DNA of 7,520 nt from an uncultured Flavobacteriales bacterium (GCA_937897625.1 CALCNZ010000324.1:1-7520), one strand, 5' to 3'; numbered from the stretch's first letter, positions 1 to 7,179 are shown. Notes: generated from the sequence alone by a model not told the origin. Made by a program: numbers and translations.

Positions 1-525
1 ACTTCCCGCACCGAAACTATAACCGCTTCCGCTGCGAATTTGTGGTTCATCGTCTACAATAGCCACTCCGGGAGTTTGCTGTAAAATCTCGGCAACATTA
101 ACTGCGTTTTTATCTTGAATTAATTTCGGTTGAATCACCTCCATACTCACCGTTACCTCGCCAATGTTCTGCTCATATCTTCCAGCAGAAACAACGACTA
201 AATTCATTTGATTGTCGTTTGGAGTGAGTTCAATATTGAATTCTTGATTCGCTGTGAGACTTATTTCTTTTTTAAAGGTCTGATGAGTGAGGTAGGCTGC
301 AATTACCGTGTAGTTCCCTGCCGGAGCTTCAATGCTGAAGTTTCCTTCTGGTGTTGAACTCATTCCGTAGGAGGTGTTTTCGAAATAAACCAACACGGCG
401 CCTAACGGTTTTTGAGATTGCGAATCCATCACTTTCCCTGAGAATTTAACTTTTCCAGTTTGCGCCCAAGATGAAAGGCACAACAATAACCCCAAAAGGG
501 TCAGGAGGTTTTGCTTAAGGTTCAT
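1..525 (-). CDS. TonB-dependent outer-membrane receptor, N-terminal part (cut by left window edge)
   Basis: The reading frame is open from an ATG at 525-523 to the left edge: 175 codons without a stop, so only the N-terminus is present. Residues 1-21 form a signal peptide (basic NLKQN start, leucine-rich core, cleavage probably after SSWA). Residues about 26-103 match a carboxypeptidase-regulatory-like beta-sandwich domain (FSGKVMDSQSQKPLGAVLVYFEN, then GNFSIEAPAGNYTV). From about 107 comes the start of a TonB plug: NLVVVSAGRYEQ, then AEILQQTPGVAIVDDEPQIR and GSGYSFGAGS. These are typical of Bacteroidota TonB-dependent receptors. Full-length members (usually 700-1000 aa) are outer-membrane beta-barrels that import siderophores, vitamins, glycans or peptides using TonB energy; the substrate cannot be told from this part. 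The usual IRGGSGYS of the plug reads IRSGSGYS here. The gene lies 40 bases downstream of the deacetylase on the same strand and may share its transcript. The family call is firm, the substrate unknown. Confidence 0.9.
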   Translation of the reverse strand, partial: MNLKQNLLTLLGLLLCLSSWAQTGKVKFSGKVMDSQSQKPLGAVLVYFENTSYGMSSTPEGNFSIEAPAGNYTVIAAYLTHQTFKKEISLTANQEFNIELTPNDNQMNLVVVSAGRYEQNIGEVTVSMEVIQPKLIQDKNAVNVAEILQQTPGVAIVDDEPQIRSGSGYSFGAGS

Positions 526-565
526 ATAGCAATAATAAGAAATACTTTTTTAAAATGAAACAGGG

Positions 566-1156
566 CTATAGTTTCTCAAACGTTTTAATTTCTGTTTGTT
601 GGAAATACACTTTCAGAAGTTCAAGCGTATTCGAAAGTTCATGCAAGACAACAATGTCTCCGTGTTGCGCCGATTTCAAATCAGTTAATTGTGCTTCGAA
701 TGTTTTGTTCTTGTCGAAATCTCCGGGCATCACGGTCCAACCAATGAGAGGAAATTTTCGTTTTAAAAAATTATATTGCCACAGTTTAAGTTTCCCATAC
801 GGCGGCCGAAATAGCACGGTAGAGGGGAAGTTGGGTGGAAGACGGAAGTTCTTCAAAAGAGCAATGGGCTTAAGATTTCGAGCGTTAAGGTGTTCGTTGC
901 AATGAAATCCAATGGAGTGATTTTCTTCCAAAATCTGTTGAACAAGTTCTGGGTATTTAGTCGCATTTTTTCCAACAAGAAAAAACGTTGCGCGAACTTT
1001 GTTTTCACGCAGTAGTTTTAAAAGTGGAAGCGTAACTTCTGGATGCGGCCCGTCGTCAAAGGTGAGGTAGACAGCATTGGCGTTCTTCACGCGCCAAGTG
1101 ACATGGCGAAAGAGCCATTGCACAATACGGGGCGTGCGAACAAAATAATGGCTCAT
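566..1156 (-). CDS. Polysaccharide deacetylase family protein (NodB homology domain)
   Basis: This is a 196-aa single-domain carbohydrate esterase 4/NodB protein. Motif 1 is TFDDGP at residues 32-37 (D34 expected catalytic base, D35 metal ligand). Motif 2 is an H-x3-H metal pair, H85 and H89, in GFHCNEHLN. Motif 3 is RPPYG at 117-121. A GDFD segment at 145-148 takes the place of motif 4. Motif 5 is GDIVVLHE with H172. The family removes N- or O-acetyl groups from polymers such as chitin, peptidoglycan or poly-GlcNAc; the substrate here is unknown. Motif 2 departs from the common GNHTxNH form. No clear signal peptide is seen: the N-terminus (MSHYFVRTPRIVQWLFRHVT) is typical of the short Bacteroidota members, so location is uncertain. 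The ATG overlaps the TGA of the upstream lamin-tail gene (ATGA, 1156-1153), which supports this start and suggests translational coupling. The stop is TAG at 568-566. Confidence 0.9.
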   Translation of the reverse strand: MSHYFVRTPRIVQWLFRHVTWRVKNANAVYLTFDDGPHPEVTLPLLKLLRENKVRATFFLVGKNATKYPELVQQILEENHSIGFHCNEHLNARNLKPIALLKNFRLPPNFPSTVLFRPPYGKLKLWQYNFLKRKFPLIGWTVMPGDFDKNKTFEAQLTDLKSAQHGDIVVLHELSNTLELLKVYFQQTEIKTFEKL

Positions 1157-4100
1157 AATTTTCGTGCTAAAACAAATTCGCGTTTTTCGTTCACTTCAAT
1201 CCCTTGTTCGTTGAATACTTCAAAGATAGCAATGTAAATGCCTATTTCAAGGGCTTCGCCTTTGTCTGATAATCCGTCCCAAATTACATTTCCTTCCAAC
1301 CCAAGATATTCGTTGCGCATCAAACGCTTTACACGAATTCCCCTTTCATTGTAAATGGTCAAATTTCCTACGCTTCCCGATTTCACATTCGCATAATGAA
1401 ATTGAAGAACATCTTCGTATCCATCATTGTCCGGAGAAAATATTTGTGAAGAAAGACTGAATTCGCCATTCATGTTTTCAACCGAAAGCGATTGAGAGTT
1501 TTCAATTCCAGGTGTGGCATATCCGCTTGCTTCTGAAGCGCTGTGCCAATTGCTTTGTTGGTCAGTGGGCAAATCAGCAGATAGTCTCTCGAGCGAGACG
1601 CCTTCGAAAGAACTGAGTAGTTGAAAATGCATAGATTCAGTGTAGCTCATTTCGTCTATTGTTTCATTTTGATTGGAATACAGAATGCAAGTTCCGTTTG
1701 AATTGTTGAAAGAAGGAAGCGCTTTAACGTGAAGAATTTTTTTTGCGGAATGAGCAGGGTACAATGCAAGAATATCGCTTCCGTCTTCTGTGAAAACAAC
1801 AAAGTCATTGGGCAGAATTATTCTTCCTTCTGCTGTCAAGATTTCTTTTTCTCCGCCTGACATTGCTGGTGCATTCGCTAAAGAAATATTTTGAAGTGTA
1901 ACAGCTTTTGAACTGATGTTGCGGACTTCAACAAAGTCTGAAGCATTCACATACGGATTGAAGAGAATTTCGTTGAGGATTAAATTTTCAGAGGAGGCCT
2001 CTGTTGGAAATCCCCATTCGAAAGAGATCGAAGCACTGTTGCCGCTGCAATCGAAAATTCCTTCAAGGGTATAATTGAATACAGAAGAGTTTAGCAATTC
2101 ATTAGCGTTTAGCAGAATAGTATTTGAAGCGATATCAGTAATGAAATTTCCAATTACATTTTCTTCTTGAAATAAATTTCCATTTAGCGTTACAGGTTCA
2201 TTGAAGTGAAGCGCAAGAGCGCTGTCTTGCACAGCCAAATAGAGTAACACAGGAGATTCGGTATCGGGTGAAATTGAAAAGACAGCGTTTTGTATTCCAG
2301 GGGTATTTCCCCTTTCGTCTTCGCATGGTTTCCAATTATTCGATGTGCTGCACGGCAAGTTCGGATTTATCAATTCGAGCGACCAGCCCCCGTTGGACTT
2401 GAAACTATTGTTGAACCAATCGATGCTGTATCGAATGCTGTCTAAGTGCATGCCGTTCATACTTAGTTCCATTAGCATTCCTGAATTGGTTAATGTTGGA
2501 AAAGAAGGCATGAGTAGTTTGTTGGATACTGAAAGGAAGGCAAGACTTTCGTCGACATCTCCAAGAACCGAATATTCATTCGGTTCAAGTAAGTAATTTC
2601 CTTGAAACACGGCATTGTTTATTGCAAGTCCGTGTAATTCAAGTGTGTGCGAACTCTTGTTGTATATTTCAACAAATTCAGATGGAATACCTTGAACAAC
2701 GGGATCAGGATCGGCCAGAATTTCAGTTAAAATAAGGTCTCCGAATTCAGGAGTCTTTCCTTGGTAAATTTCTAAGAAGAGTTGTGAAGTGTTTCCTTCA
2801 CAGTCTGAAAGTTCCGATTGTGTGAGTGTATAGAATATTTCGGGTTGAAGGTTTGCATTGAAAGTTATTGTCACAATCGAATTCGCCTCTGAAAATAGAA
2901 CGCTTGAAATTTGAGCATTGTTGCAAATAAACTCGCCGCAGAGATTGGCATCCATGTTCTCATTAAAGAGGAGTGTAACTTGATTGGCTTGATTAATATT
3001 CCAACTAATTAGCTCGGGTCCGGAGGTATCTACACTGTTTGAGTAGTTGCTATTTTGGAAAGCAGGTGTTCCTCCCAAGGGGTTGCTCGAAGCTGTCCAG
3101 TTCGATTTTCCACTGCACGTTTTGTACGGATTGATTTGTTCTAGGCTCCAGCCCCCGTCTGATTTTTCACTGCTGTTGTACCACGAATCTGTATACGAAA
3201 CCAAATCAACAATGTTGTTGTTGAGGTCGAGCAATGTTAAGCTATCTCCCGAGTTGGTTAATGCGGTAAGAGCCGATATTCCAATTGAATTGGGAAAGAA
3301 TGAGGTGTTGTTCGCGTCGCAGATAATGACATATTCATTCGGGTTAAGTAAATAGGAAGGAAGAGTTTTTACAGTGGTTGAATTCACCAATTTCCATCCA
3401 GCTAATTCAAATGAGACGCTGTCGGCATTGAAAAGCTCAATGTATTCGGCATCGGGTAATCCATTCGATGGAGTAGGATCGGCGTAGAGCTCATTGATTA
3501 CAACCGAACGAACGTTCGGTGTGTTTATTACAGGAGGCGGAATGGTGTTTCCGAAGTAAACGTTGTCGAAGTAAAACTTCGTGGCGTTAGAAGATGTATA
3601 AATACAGCTCACACCAATGAAATTGGTTTGCATGTAGGTGTTGTCGAAAGTGCTGAGTTCCGTGGTAAAGTTTTCACCACCAGTTGGATCGACATTTACA
3701 TTCCAATTGCCAATATTGTCTCTCAATACTTGAATATTTATGTTGAATGAAGAGGCAATCAACCCCGGCGTACCTGCGGCTAATTCAACAATTCCTTGCG
3801 GCCCGTCATCACGAAAAAACTTGATAGCATCGGTTGAACCAGCTTCTCCGAGTTTAAGAAAATAGCCGCTGCTACTTGAACCTGCTGTAGCGTTTGTAAA
3901 CGTTAGATCGGATCCGTTTGTAACCAAGTAAATTCTACTGTGGTTGTTGTCGCTTCCTGAAAAGGTTTGTTTTACTTTCATCCGCCATTCCTTGTTGTTT
4001 ATTGACGTGCTTGCGGTTTGACACATGAGATAGCTTTGTCCGGCAATGGTGCTGAATAACTGCAGTTCTTGGCTAGCATTCACAACGAATGCGTCTGCGG

Positions 4101-4221
4101 ATCCGGTCCAAAAAGGATTAATTGTAAAGTCGCCATCTTCGAAATTATCGTTGATTTGAGCGGGCACGGGGCTGCACGAATAGAGAGCGAACACTAGAGG
4201 GAGTAATTTTTTATAATGCAT
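1153..4221 (-). CDS. Exported lamin-tail-domain protein with Ig-like domains and FlgD-like C-terminus
   Basis: This 1022-aa modular secreted protein begins with an export signal (MHYKKLLPLVFALYSCSPVPAQ); cleavage after VPA at 21 is likely, though LYSC could also be read as a weak lipobox. Residues 23-225 form a beta-rich N-terminal domain (INDNFEDGDFT onward) seen in this family. Three lamin-tail domains follow at about 238-388 (VVINELYADPTP), 495-643 (LILTEILADPDP) and 746-905 (LILNEILFNPYV). Ig-like domains at about 398-486 and 652-738 (both with FNE and DCxGN motifs) separate them. Residues 918-1022 resemble a FlgD-type Ig-like C-terminal domain (FSPDNDGYEDVL, IYNERG, WDGLSDKGEAL, FVLARKL), possibly involved in surface export or sorting. 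LTDs are thought to mediate binding or anchoring; the biochemical role is not known. The gene heads a minus-strand block with the deacetylase and TonB receptor, and is divergent from asd. Confidence 0.87.
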   Translation of the reverse strand: MHYKKLLPLVFALYSCSPVPAQINDNFEDGDFTINPFWTGSADAFVVNASQELQLFSTIAGQSYLMCQTASTSINNKEWRMKVKQTFSGSDNNHSRIYLVTNGSDLTFTNATAGSSSSGYFLKLGEAGSTDAIKFFRDDGPQGIVELAAGTPGLIASSFNINIQVLRDNIGNWNVNVDPTGGENFTTELSTFDNTYMQTNFIGVSCIYTSSNATKFYFDNVYFGNTIPPPVINTPNVRSVVINELYADPTPSNGLPDAEYIELFNADSVSFELAGWKLVNSTTVKTLPSYLLNPNEYVIICDANNTSFFPNSIGISALTALTNSGDSLTLLDLNNNIVDLVSYTDSWYNSSEKSDGGWSLEQINPYKTCSGKSNWTASSNPLGGTPAFQNSNYSNSVDTSGPELISWNINQANQVTLLFNENMDANLCGEFICNNAQISSVLFSEANSIVTITFNANLQPEIFYTLTQSELSDCEGNTSQLFLEIYQGKTPEFGDLILTEILADPDPVVQGIPSEFVEIYNKSSHTLELHGLAINNAVFQGNYLLEPNEYSVLGDVDESLAFLSVSNKLLMPSFPTLTNSGMLMELSMNGMHLDSIRYSIDWFNNSFKSNGGWSLELINPNLPCSTSNNWKPCEDERGNTPGIQNAVFSISPDTESPVLLYLAVQDSALALHFNEPVTLNGNLFQEENVIGNFITDIASNTILLNANELLNSSVFNYTLEGIFDCSGNSASISFEWGFPTEASSENLILNEILFNPYVNASDFVEVRNISSKAVTLQNISLANAPAMSGGEKEILTAEGRIILPNDFVVFTEDGSDILALYPAHSAKKILHVKALPSFNNSNGTCILYSNQNETIDEMSYTESMHFQLLSSFEGVSLERLSADLPTDQQSNWHSASEASGYATPGIENSQSLSVENMNGEFSLSSQIFSPDNDGYEDVLQFHYANVKSGSVGNLTIYNERGIRVKRLMRNEYLGLEGNVIWDGLSDKGEALEIGIYIAIFEVFNEQGIEVNEKREFVLARKL
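2002..3510 (-). repeat. Two tandem LTD + Ig-like modules within the lamin-tail protein
   Basis: Residues about 238-490 and 495-740 of the 1022-aa protein repeat the same order: lamin-tail domain, then Ig-like domain. Matching landmarks are INELYADPTP versus LTEILADPDP, LLNPNEYVI versus LLEPNEYSV, LTNSG in both, GGWSLEQINP versus GGWSLELINP, GTPAFQN versus NTPGIQN, and DCEGN versus DCSGN. Some similarity survives in the DNA, for example atattcattcgg near 2572 and 3331, and ttggttaatg near 2486 and 3254. The third LTD (about 1986-1507) is more diverged and is followed by the FlgD-like domain instead of an Ig domain. This points to an internal duplication of about 750 bases. Confidence 0.75.
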
Positions 4222-4290
4222 ACGAAATGTTTTGTGATTATTCTTTCGAAACTAAAATGCGCAAGTAGTAATTTCGTGAAAAACATATGT
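4222..4290. promoter_or_regulatory. Divergent intergenic control region between the LTD gene and asd
   Basis: These 69 bases separate the two outward-facing starts and must hold both promoters. Two weak -7-like elements of the Bacteroidota type (TAnnTTTG, one mismatch each) are visible: TAATTTCG on the plus strand at 4269-4276, 14 bases before the asd ATG, and TAGTTTCG on the minus strand at 4254-4247, 25 bases before the LTD-gene ATG. Neither has a clear TTG -33 element. An inverted repeat ACGAAAT (4222-4228) and ATTTCGT (4271-4277) flanks a central palindrome TTTCGAAA (4244-4251), which could be an operator or chance in AT-rich DNA. Confidence 0.45.
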
Positions 4291-5283
4291 ATGCGAATTG
4301 CCGTTGTTGGAGCCACTGGATTAGTGGGAAAAAAGATGCTTCAAATTCTTGAAGAACGTAAATTTCCTTTCGATGAAATAATCCCTGTTGCGTCTGAAAA
4401 AAGCGTGGGACAAACTGTTTCTTGCTGTGGTAAAGATTGGTCCGTTGTCTCGTTGGCCACGGCTGTAGCGGCTTCTCCGGATATTGCTTTGTTCTCAGCA
4501 GGTGGAGAAACAAGTTTAGCGTGGGCTCCGAAATTTGCAGAAACGGGATGTGTTGTCATAGACAACAGCAGCGCTTGGCGCATGACAGAAGGTGTGCCTT
4601 TGGTTGTTCCAGAAATTAATGCACACTGCATAAATGCGCATAACAAGATTATCGCAAACCCAAATTGCAGTACCATTCAAATGGTGATGGTTTTGAAGCC
4701 GCTTCATGACTTGTATAAAATAAAGCGCGTAGTCGTTTCAACCTATCAAAGCGTAACGGGCACTGGAAAGGTGGCGGTTGATCAGTTGATGAATGAACGC
4801 GCAGGGAAGGAAGGCGAAATGGCATATGCGCACACCATAGACATGAATCTCATTCCTCAAATTGATGTGTTCCAATCAAACGGATACACGAAGGAAGAGA
4901 TGAAGATGATTCTCGAGACCAAGAAGATTTTGGAAGACAATTCCATTGCAGTAACCGCTACAGCGGTGCGCGTTCCGGTAATGGGCGGACACTCAGAGTC
5001 GGTGAACATTGAATTCGAAAATGCTCCAGACATCACTAAGGTGAAAGAAGTTCTTAGCGCCTTTCCAGGAGTAGAGGTTGTAGATAATATTGAACAAAAA
5101 CTTTACCCCATGCCGCTCATTCACGCTGCAGAAAGCGATCAAGTTTTTGTAGGAAGACTTCGTCTAGACGAGTCTCAAGAGAATACGTTGAACTGCTGGA
5201 TCGTGAGCGATAACCTGCGAAAAGGAGCTGCAACAAACGCCGTTCAAATTGCTGAATACTTAGTTGCTAAAAAACTGGTTTAA
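4291..5283 (+). CDS. asd: Aspartate-semialdehyde dehydrogenase
   Basis: The enzyme reduces L-aspartyl-4-phosphate with NADPH to L-aspartate 4-semialdehyde, the branch point towards diaminopimelate/lysine, threonine and methionine; it acts in the cytoplasm. The 330-aa protein has the usual family length. It starts with the Rossmann NADP loop VVGATGLVG (residues 5-13). The active-site cysteine is C126 in NPNCST, with Q153 in STYQSVTGTG, substrate-binding R227 and acid-base H234 in VRVPVMGGHSES. The C-terminal SDNLRKGAATNAVQIAE closes the cofactor site. The frame stays open upstream to an ATG at 4216, but the 25 extra residues (MHTKCFVIILSK onward) precede the canonical MRIAVVGATG and would overlap the start of the divergent gene, so ATG 4291 is chosen. 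No Shine-Dalgarno is seen, as expected in Bacteroidota. The gene is probably transcribed alone from the divergent region and converges on folB with 5 bases between stops. Confidence 0.97.
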   Translation: MRIAVVGATGLVGKKMLQILEERKFPFDEIIPVASEKSVGQTVSCCGKDWSVVSLATAVAASPDIALFSAGGETSLAWAPKFAETGCVVIDNSSAWRMTEGVPLVVPEINAHCINAHNKIIANPNCSTIQMVMVLKPLHDLYKIKRVVVSTYQSVTGTGKVAVDQLMNERAGKEGEMAYAHTIDMNLIPQIDVFQSNGYTKEEMKMILETKKILEDNSIAVTATAVRVPVMGGHSESVNIEFENAPDITKVKEVLSAFPGVEVVDNIEQKLYPMPLIHAAESDQVFVGRLRLDESQENTLNCWIVSDNLRKGAATNAVQIAEYLVAKKLV

Positions 5284-5294
5284 GCGCTTTAACC
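5277..5294. terminator. Near-palindrome at the asd/folB convergence, possible bidirectional terminator
   Basis: GGTTTAAGCGCTTTAACC reads almost the same on both strands, with only positions 5 and 14 breaking symmetry. It contains the asd stop TAA (5281-5283) and the folB stop (TTA on the plus strand, 5289-5291). A transcript from either side could form only a short AT-rich stem around a GCGC centre, and no long U-tract follows, so this is a weak terminator candidate; the symmetry may simply reflect both genes ending in GGTT(T)AA. Confidence 0.3.
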
Positions 5295-5636
5295 CTCCAT
5301 TTCAACGCTAACGCTTTCCACTTGGTGACCCATAGGAGCGTTAATCTTCGTCAATCGAATTCCAACCGAATGAGCATTCGGGAATTTAGATTTCATAGCC
5401 GTGTGCATGCGCACAAGAACCGTTTCAATAAGCTTTGCGCGGACTTTCATTTCAGCATAAACCAATTCCTTCACCGCAACGTAATCAATGGTTTTTTCAA
5501 GGTCATCGGTTTCCGCCGACACTTCAAAATTTCCTTCCAACCAAACATCTACACGGTAGTCTCCACCTATCACTTCCTCTTCCTTCCAGCATCCGTGGTG
5601 TGCACGAATCTGTATGTTGTTCAATTGAATTTTCAT
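5289..5636 (-). CDS. folB: Dihydroneopterin aldolase
   Basis: FolB cleaves 7,8-dihydroneopterin to 6-hydroxymethyl-7,8-dihydropterin and glycolaldehyde in cytoplasmic folate synthesis. The 115-aa length is normal for the family. The N-terminal signature IRAHHGCWKEEEVIGGDYRVDV (residues 10-31) contains the pterin-site glutamate E21. DY at 51-52 gives the conserved tyrosine Y52, LIETV gives E71, and LTKINAP carries K97, equivalent to the active-site lysine. The ending MGHQVESVSVEMEG fits the last beta strand of the tunnel fold. The ATG at 5636-5634 directly follows the TAA of gltX with no spacer, so folB is almost certainly the second gene of a gltX-folB operon and is probably translated by reinitiation or terminating ribosomes. 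Its TAA lies 5 bases from the convergent asd stop. Both product and start are well supported. Confidence 0.95.
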   Translation of the reverse strand: MKIQLNNIQIRAHHGCWKEEEVIGGDYRVDVWLEGNFEVSAETDDLEKTIDYVAVKELVYAEMKVRAKLIETVLVRMHTAMKSKFPNAHSVGIRLTKINAPMGHQVESVSVEMEG

Positions 5637-7160
5637 TTATCCTAAAGTATCAATGCATTTTTGAATGCGTGGCATCACAAACTCTTTTCCAACCAAGGCA
5701 GCTACGTGCGATGCGCCTGGCCCCGTAAGAACTCCTGTTAACGCAAGTCGGAACAACGGCATCACTTGACCCATTCCCAATCCGTTGTCGGCAAGGAACT
5801 GCTTCATTGCAGCGTCAATCGCTTCAACACTGAACGGTTCCAATGTTTCAAGAACAGCAGCCCACTTCTGAAGAATTGCAGCGGATTCGCCAGCCTTCCA
5901 TTTTTTAGCAACGGCGTCTTCATCGTATTTCGTTGGATCCAAGAATAAATATTCGCCGTCTAACAAATCTTTCGGGAAGATGGCGCGCTCAAGCATAAGC
6001 TCAATAACACCTTCAACGTATGCTTTGTCAACGTCGTATCCTTTTTCAATAACTGAAGGCATAATCATGTCTGCCAGCTCAGCACGCGGTGTGTTGCGCA
6101 TGTATTGTTGATTGAACCACTTTGTTTTTTCTGGGTCGAATTTCGATCCCGATTTTCCAACGCGTTCAATGGTGAAGGCTTCAACCATTTCATCGAGTGT
6201 GAAAATTTCTTGGTTGTTGCTCGGTGCCCATCCCAACAAAAGCAACATGTTAATGAAGGCTTTTGGAAGGTATCCGCTCTCGCGGTATCCGCTTGAAATA
6301 TTTCCAGTTTCAGGATCGGTCCATTGCAGTGGGAACACAGGAAATCCTAAACGATCTCCATCACGTTTGCTTAATTTTCCATTTCCATCGGGTTTCAATA
6401 TCAACGGCAAGTGCGCGAACAACGGCGCTTCCCATTCGAACGCTCTGTACATCATCACGTGCAACGGCGCAGAGGGCAACCATTCTTCACCACGAATGAC
6501 GTGGCTAATTTCCATGGTGTGGTCATCTACAATATTCGCCAAGTGATAGGTTGGCATTCCGTCTGATTTGTAAAGCACTTTGTCGTCGAGTTCGTTCGTA
6601 GAGAACACGACCCATCCGCGAATGATGTCTTGAAAACGAACTTCTTCGTTTCGTGGCATTTTGAAACGCACCACGAACGGATCTCCTTTTTCCAAACGCG
6701 CAGCCACTTCGTCGGCTGGAAGAGTCAACGAGTTCTTCATGGTCATGCGCGAAATGCTGTTGTATTGCCAGTTCGGCATCTTCGCCAATTCAGCTTGCTT
6801 GCGAATGTTGTCTAATTCTTCAGGGGTATCGAAGGCGTAATATGCCCAACCTTTTTCAATCAATTCCAAAGCATACGCTTTGTACATGGGCTTTCTTTCG
6901 CTCTGACGGTAAGGCTCGTGTTTTCCACCGTAACCAACACCTTCAGTGGGTTCAATGCCGCACCACTTCAATGAATCTAAAATGTATTGTTCAGCTCCCG
7001 GAACATAACGTGTCTGATCGGTGTCTTCAATACGAATTAAAAAATCTCCGCCGTGTTTCTTAGCGAAAAGGTAGTTGTATAATGCTGTACGAACTCCACC
7101 CATGTGCAAAGGGCCTGTGGGACTAGGAGCGAAACGAACACGAACTCTTGGTGATGTCAT
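5637..7160 (-). CDS. gltX: Glutamate--tRNA ligase
   Basis: GluRS charges tRNA-Glu with glutamate using ATP. The 507-aa class I synthetase begins with RVRFAPSPTGPLHMGG (residues 7-22), where HMGG at 19-22 is the HIGH motif. IRIEDTD lies at 42-48. KLSKRDGDRLG (262-272) is the KMSKS-type loop and supplies the second ATP signature. The stretch from about 275 to 297 (PVFPLQWTDPETGNISSGYRESG) is an extension before the domain AFINMLLLLGW that I associate with Bacteroidota GluRS. The C-terminal 320-507 is the helical anticodon-binding half. The cysteine-based zinc site of the E. coli enzyme near residues 98-129 is absent here (YYAFDTPEEL), as in many GluRS. The enzyme looks discriminating or ordinary; the sequence does not settle tRNA-Gln charging. 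The start ATG 7160-7158 lies about 20 bases after a -7 promoter element. It is followed directly by folB. Confidence 0.97.
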   Translation of the reverse strand: MTSPRVRVRFAPSPTGPLHMGGVRTALYNYLFAKKHGGDFLIRIEDTDQTRYVPGAEQYILDSLKWCGIEPTEGVGYGGKHEPYRQSERKPMYKAYALELIEKGWAYYAFDTPEELDNIRKQAELAKMPNWQYNSISRMTMKNSLTLPADEVAARLEKGDPFVVRFKMPRNEEVRFQDIIRGWVVFSTNELDDKVLYKSDGMPTYHLANIVDDHTMEISHVIRGEEWLPSAPLHVMMYRAFEWEAPLFAHLPLILKPDGNGKLSKRDGDRLGFPVFPLQWTDPETGNISSGYRESGYLPKAFINMLLLLGWAPSNNQEIFTLDEMVEAFTIERVGKSGSKFDPEKTKWFNQQYMRNTPRAELADMIMPSVIEKGYDVDKAYVEGVIELMLERAIFPKDLLDGEYLFLDPTKYDEDAVAKKWKAGESAAILQKWAAVLETLEPFSVEAIDAAMKQFLADNGLGMGQVMPLFRLALTGVLTGPGASHVAALVGKEFVMPRIQKCIDTLG

Positions 7161-7179
7161 AATAGTTTTTGAAAGTGTG

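Noticed and set aside
19..22. Possible significance of HMGG in place of HIGG in GluRS (protein residues 19-22 of gltX, not DNA positions)
   Set aside because: Ile to Met at this position is a mild change within the class I signature and all other motifs are intact.
555..905. 116-codon open frame on the plus strand opposite the deacetylase
   Set aside because: The minus-strand frame carries all NodB motifs; the plus frame shows no domain and composition typical of an antisense shadow.
3047..3355. 102-codon plus-strand frame opposite the LTD gene, with an analogue at 2345-2596
   Set aside because: The two resemble each other only because they are antisense to the two homologous LTD modules; no independent evidence of coding.
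4216..4290. Upstream in-frame ATG at 4216 extending asd by 25 residues
   Set aside because: The extension has no family counterpart, precedes the canonical MRIAVVGATG start and overlaps the start codon of the divergent gene through the ATGCAT palindrome.
6112..6546. 144-codon open frame on the plus strand inside gltX
   Set aside because: It lies opposite a clearly conserved GluRS, has low-complexity serine-rich content and no recognisable domain; it is a shadow of gltX.
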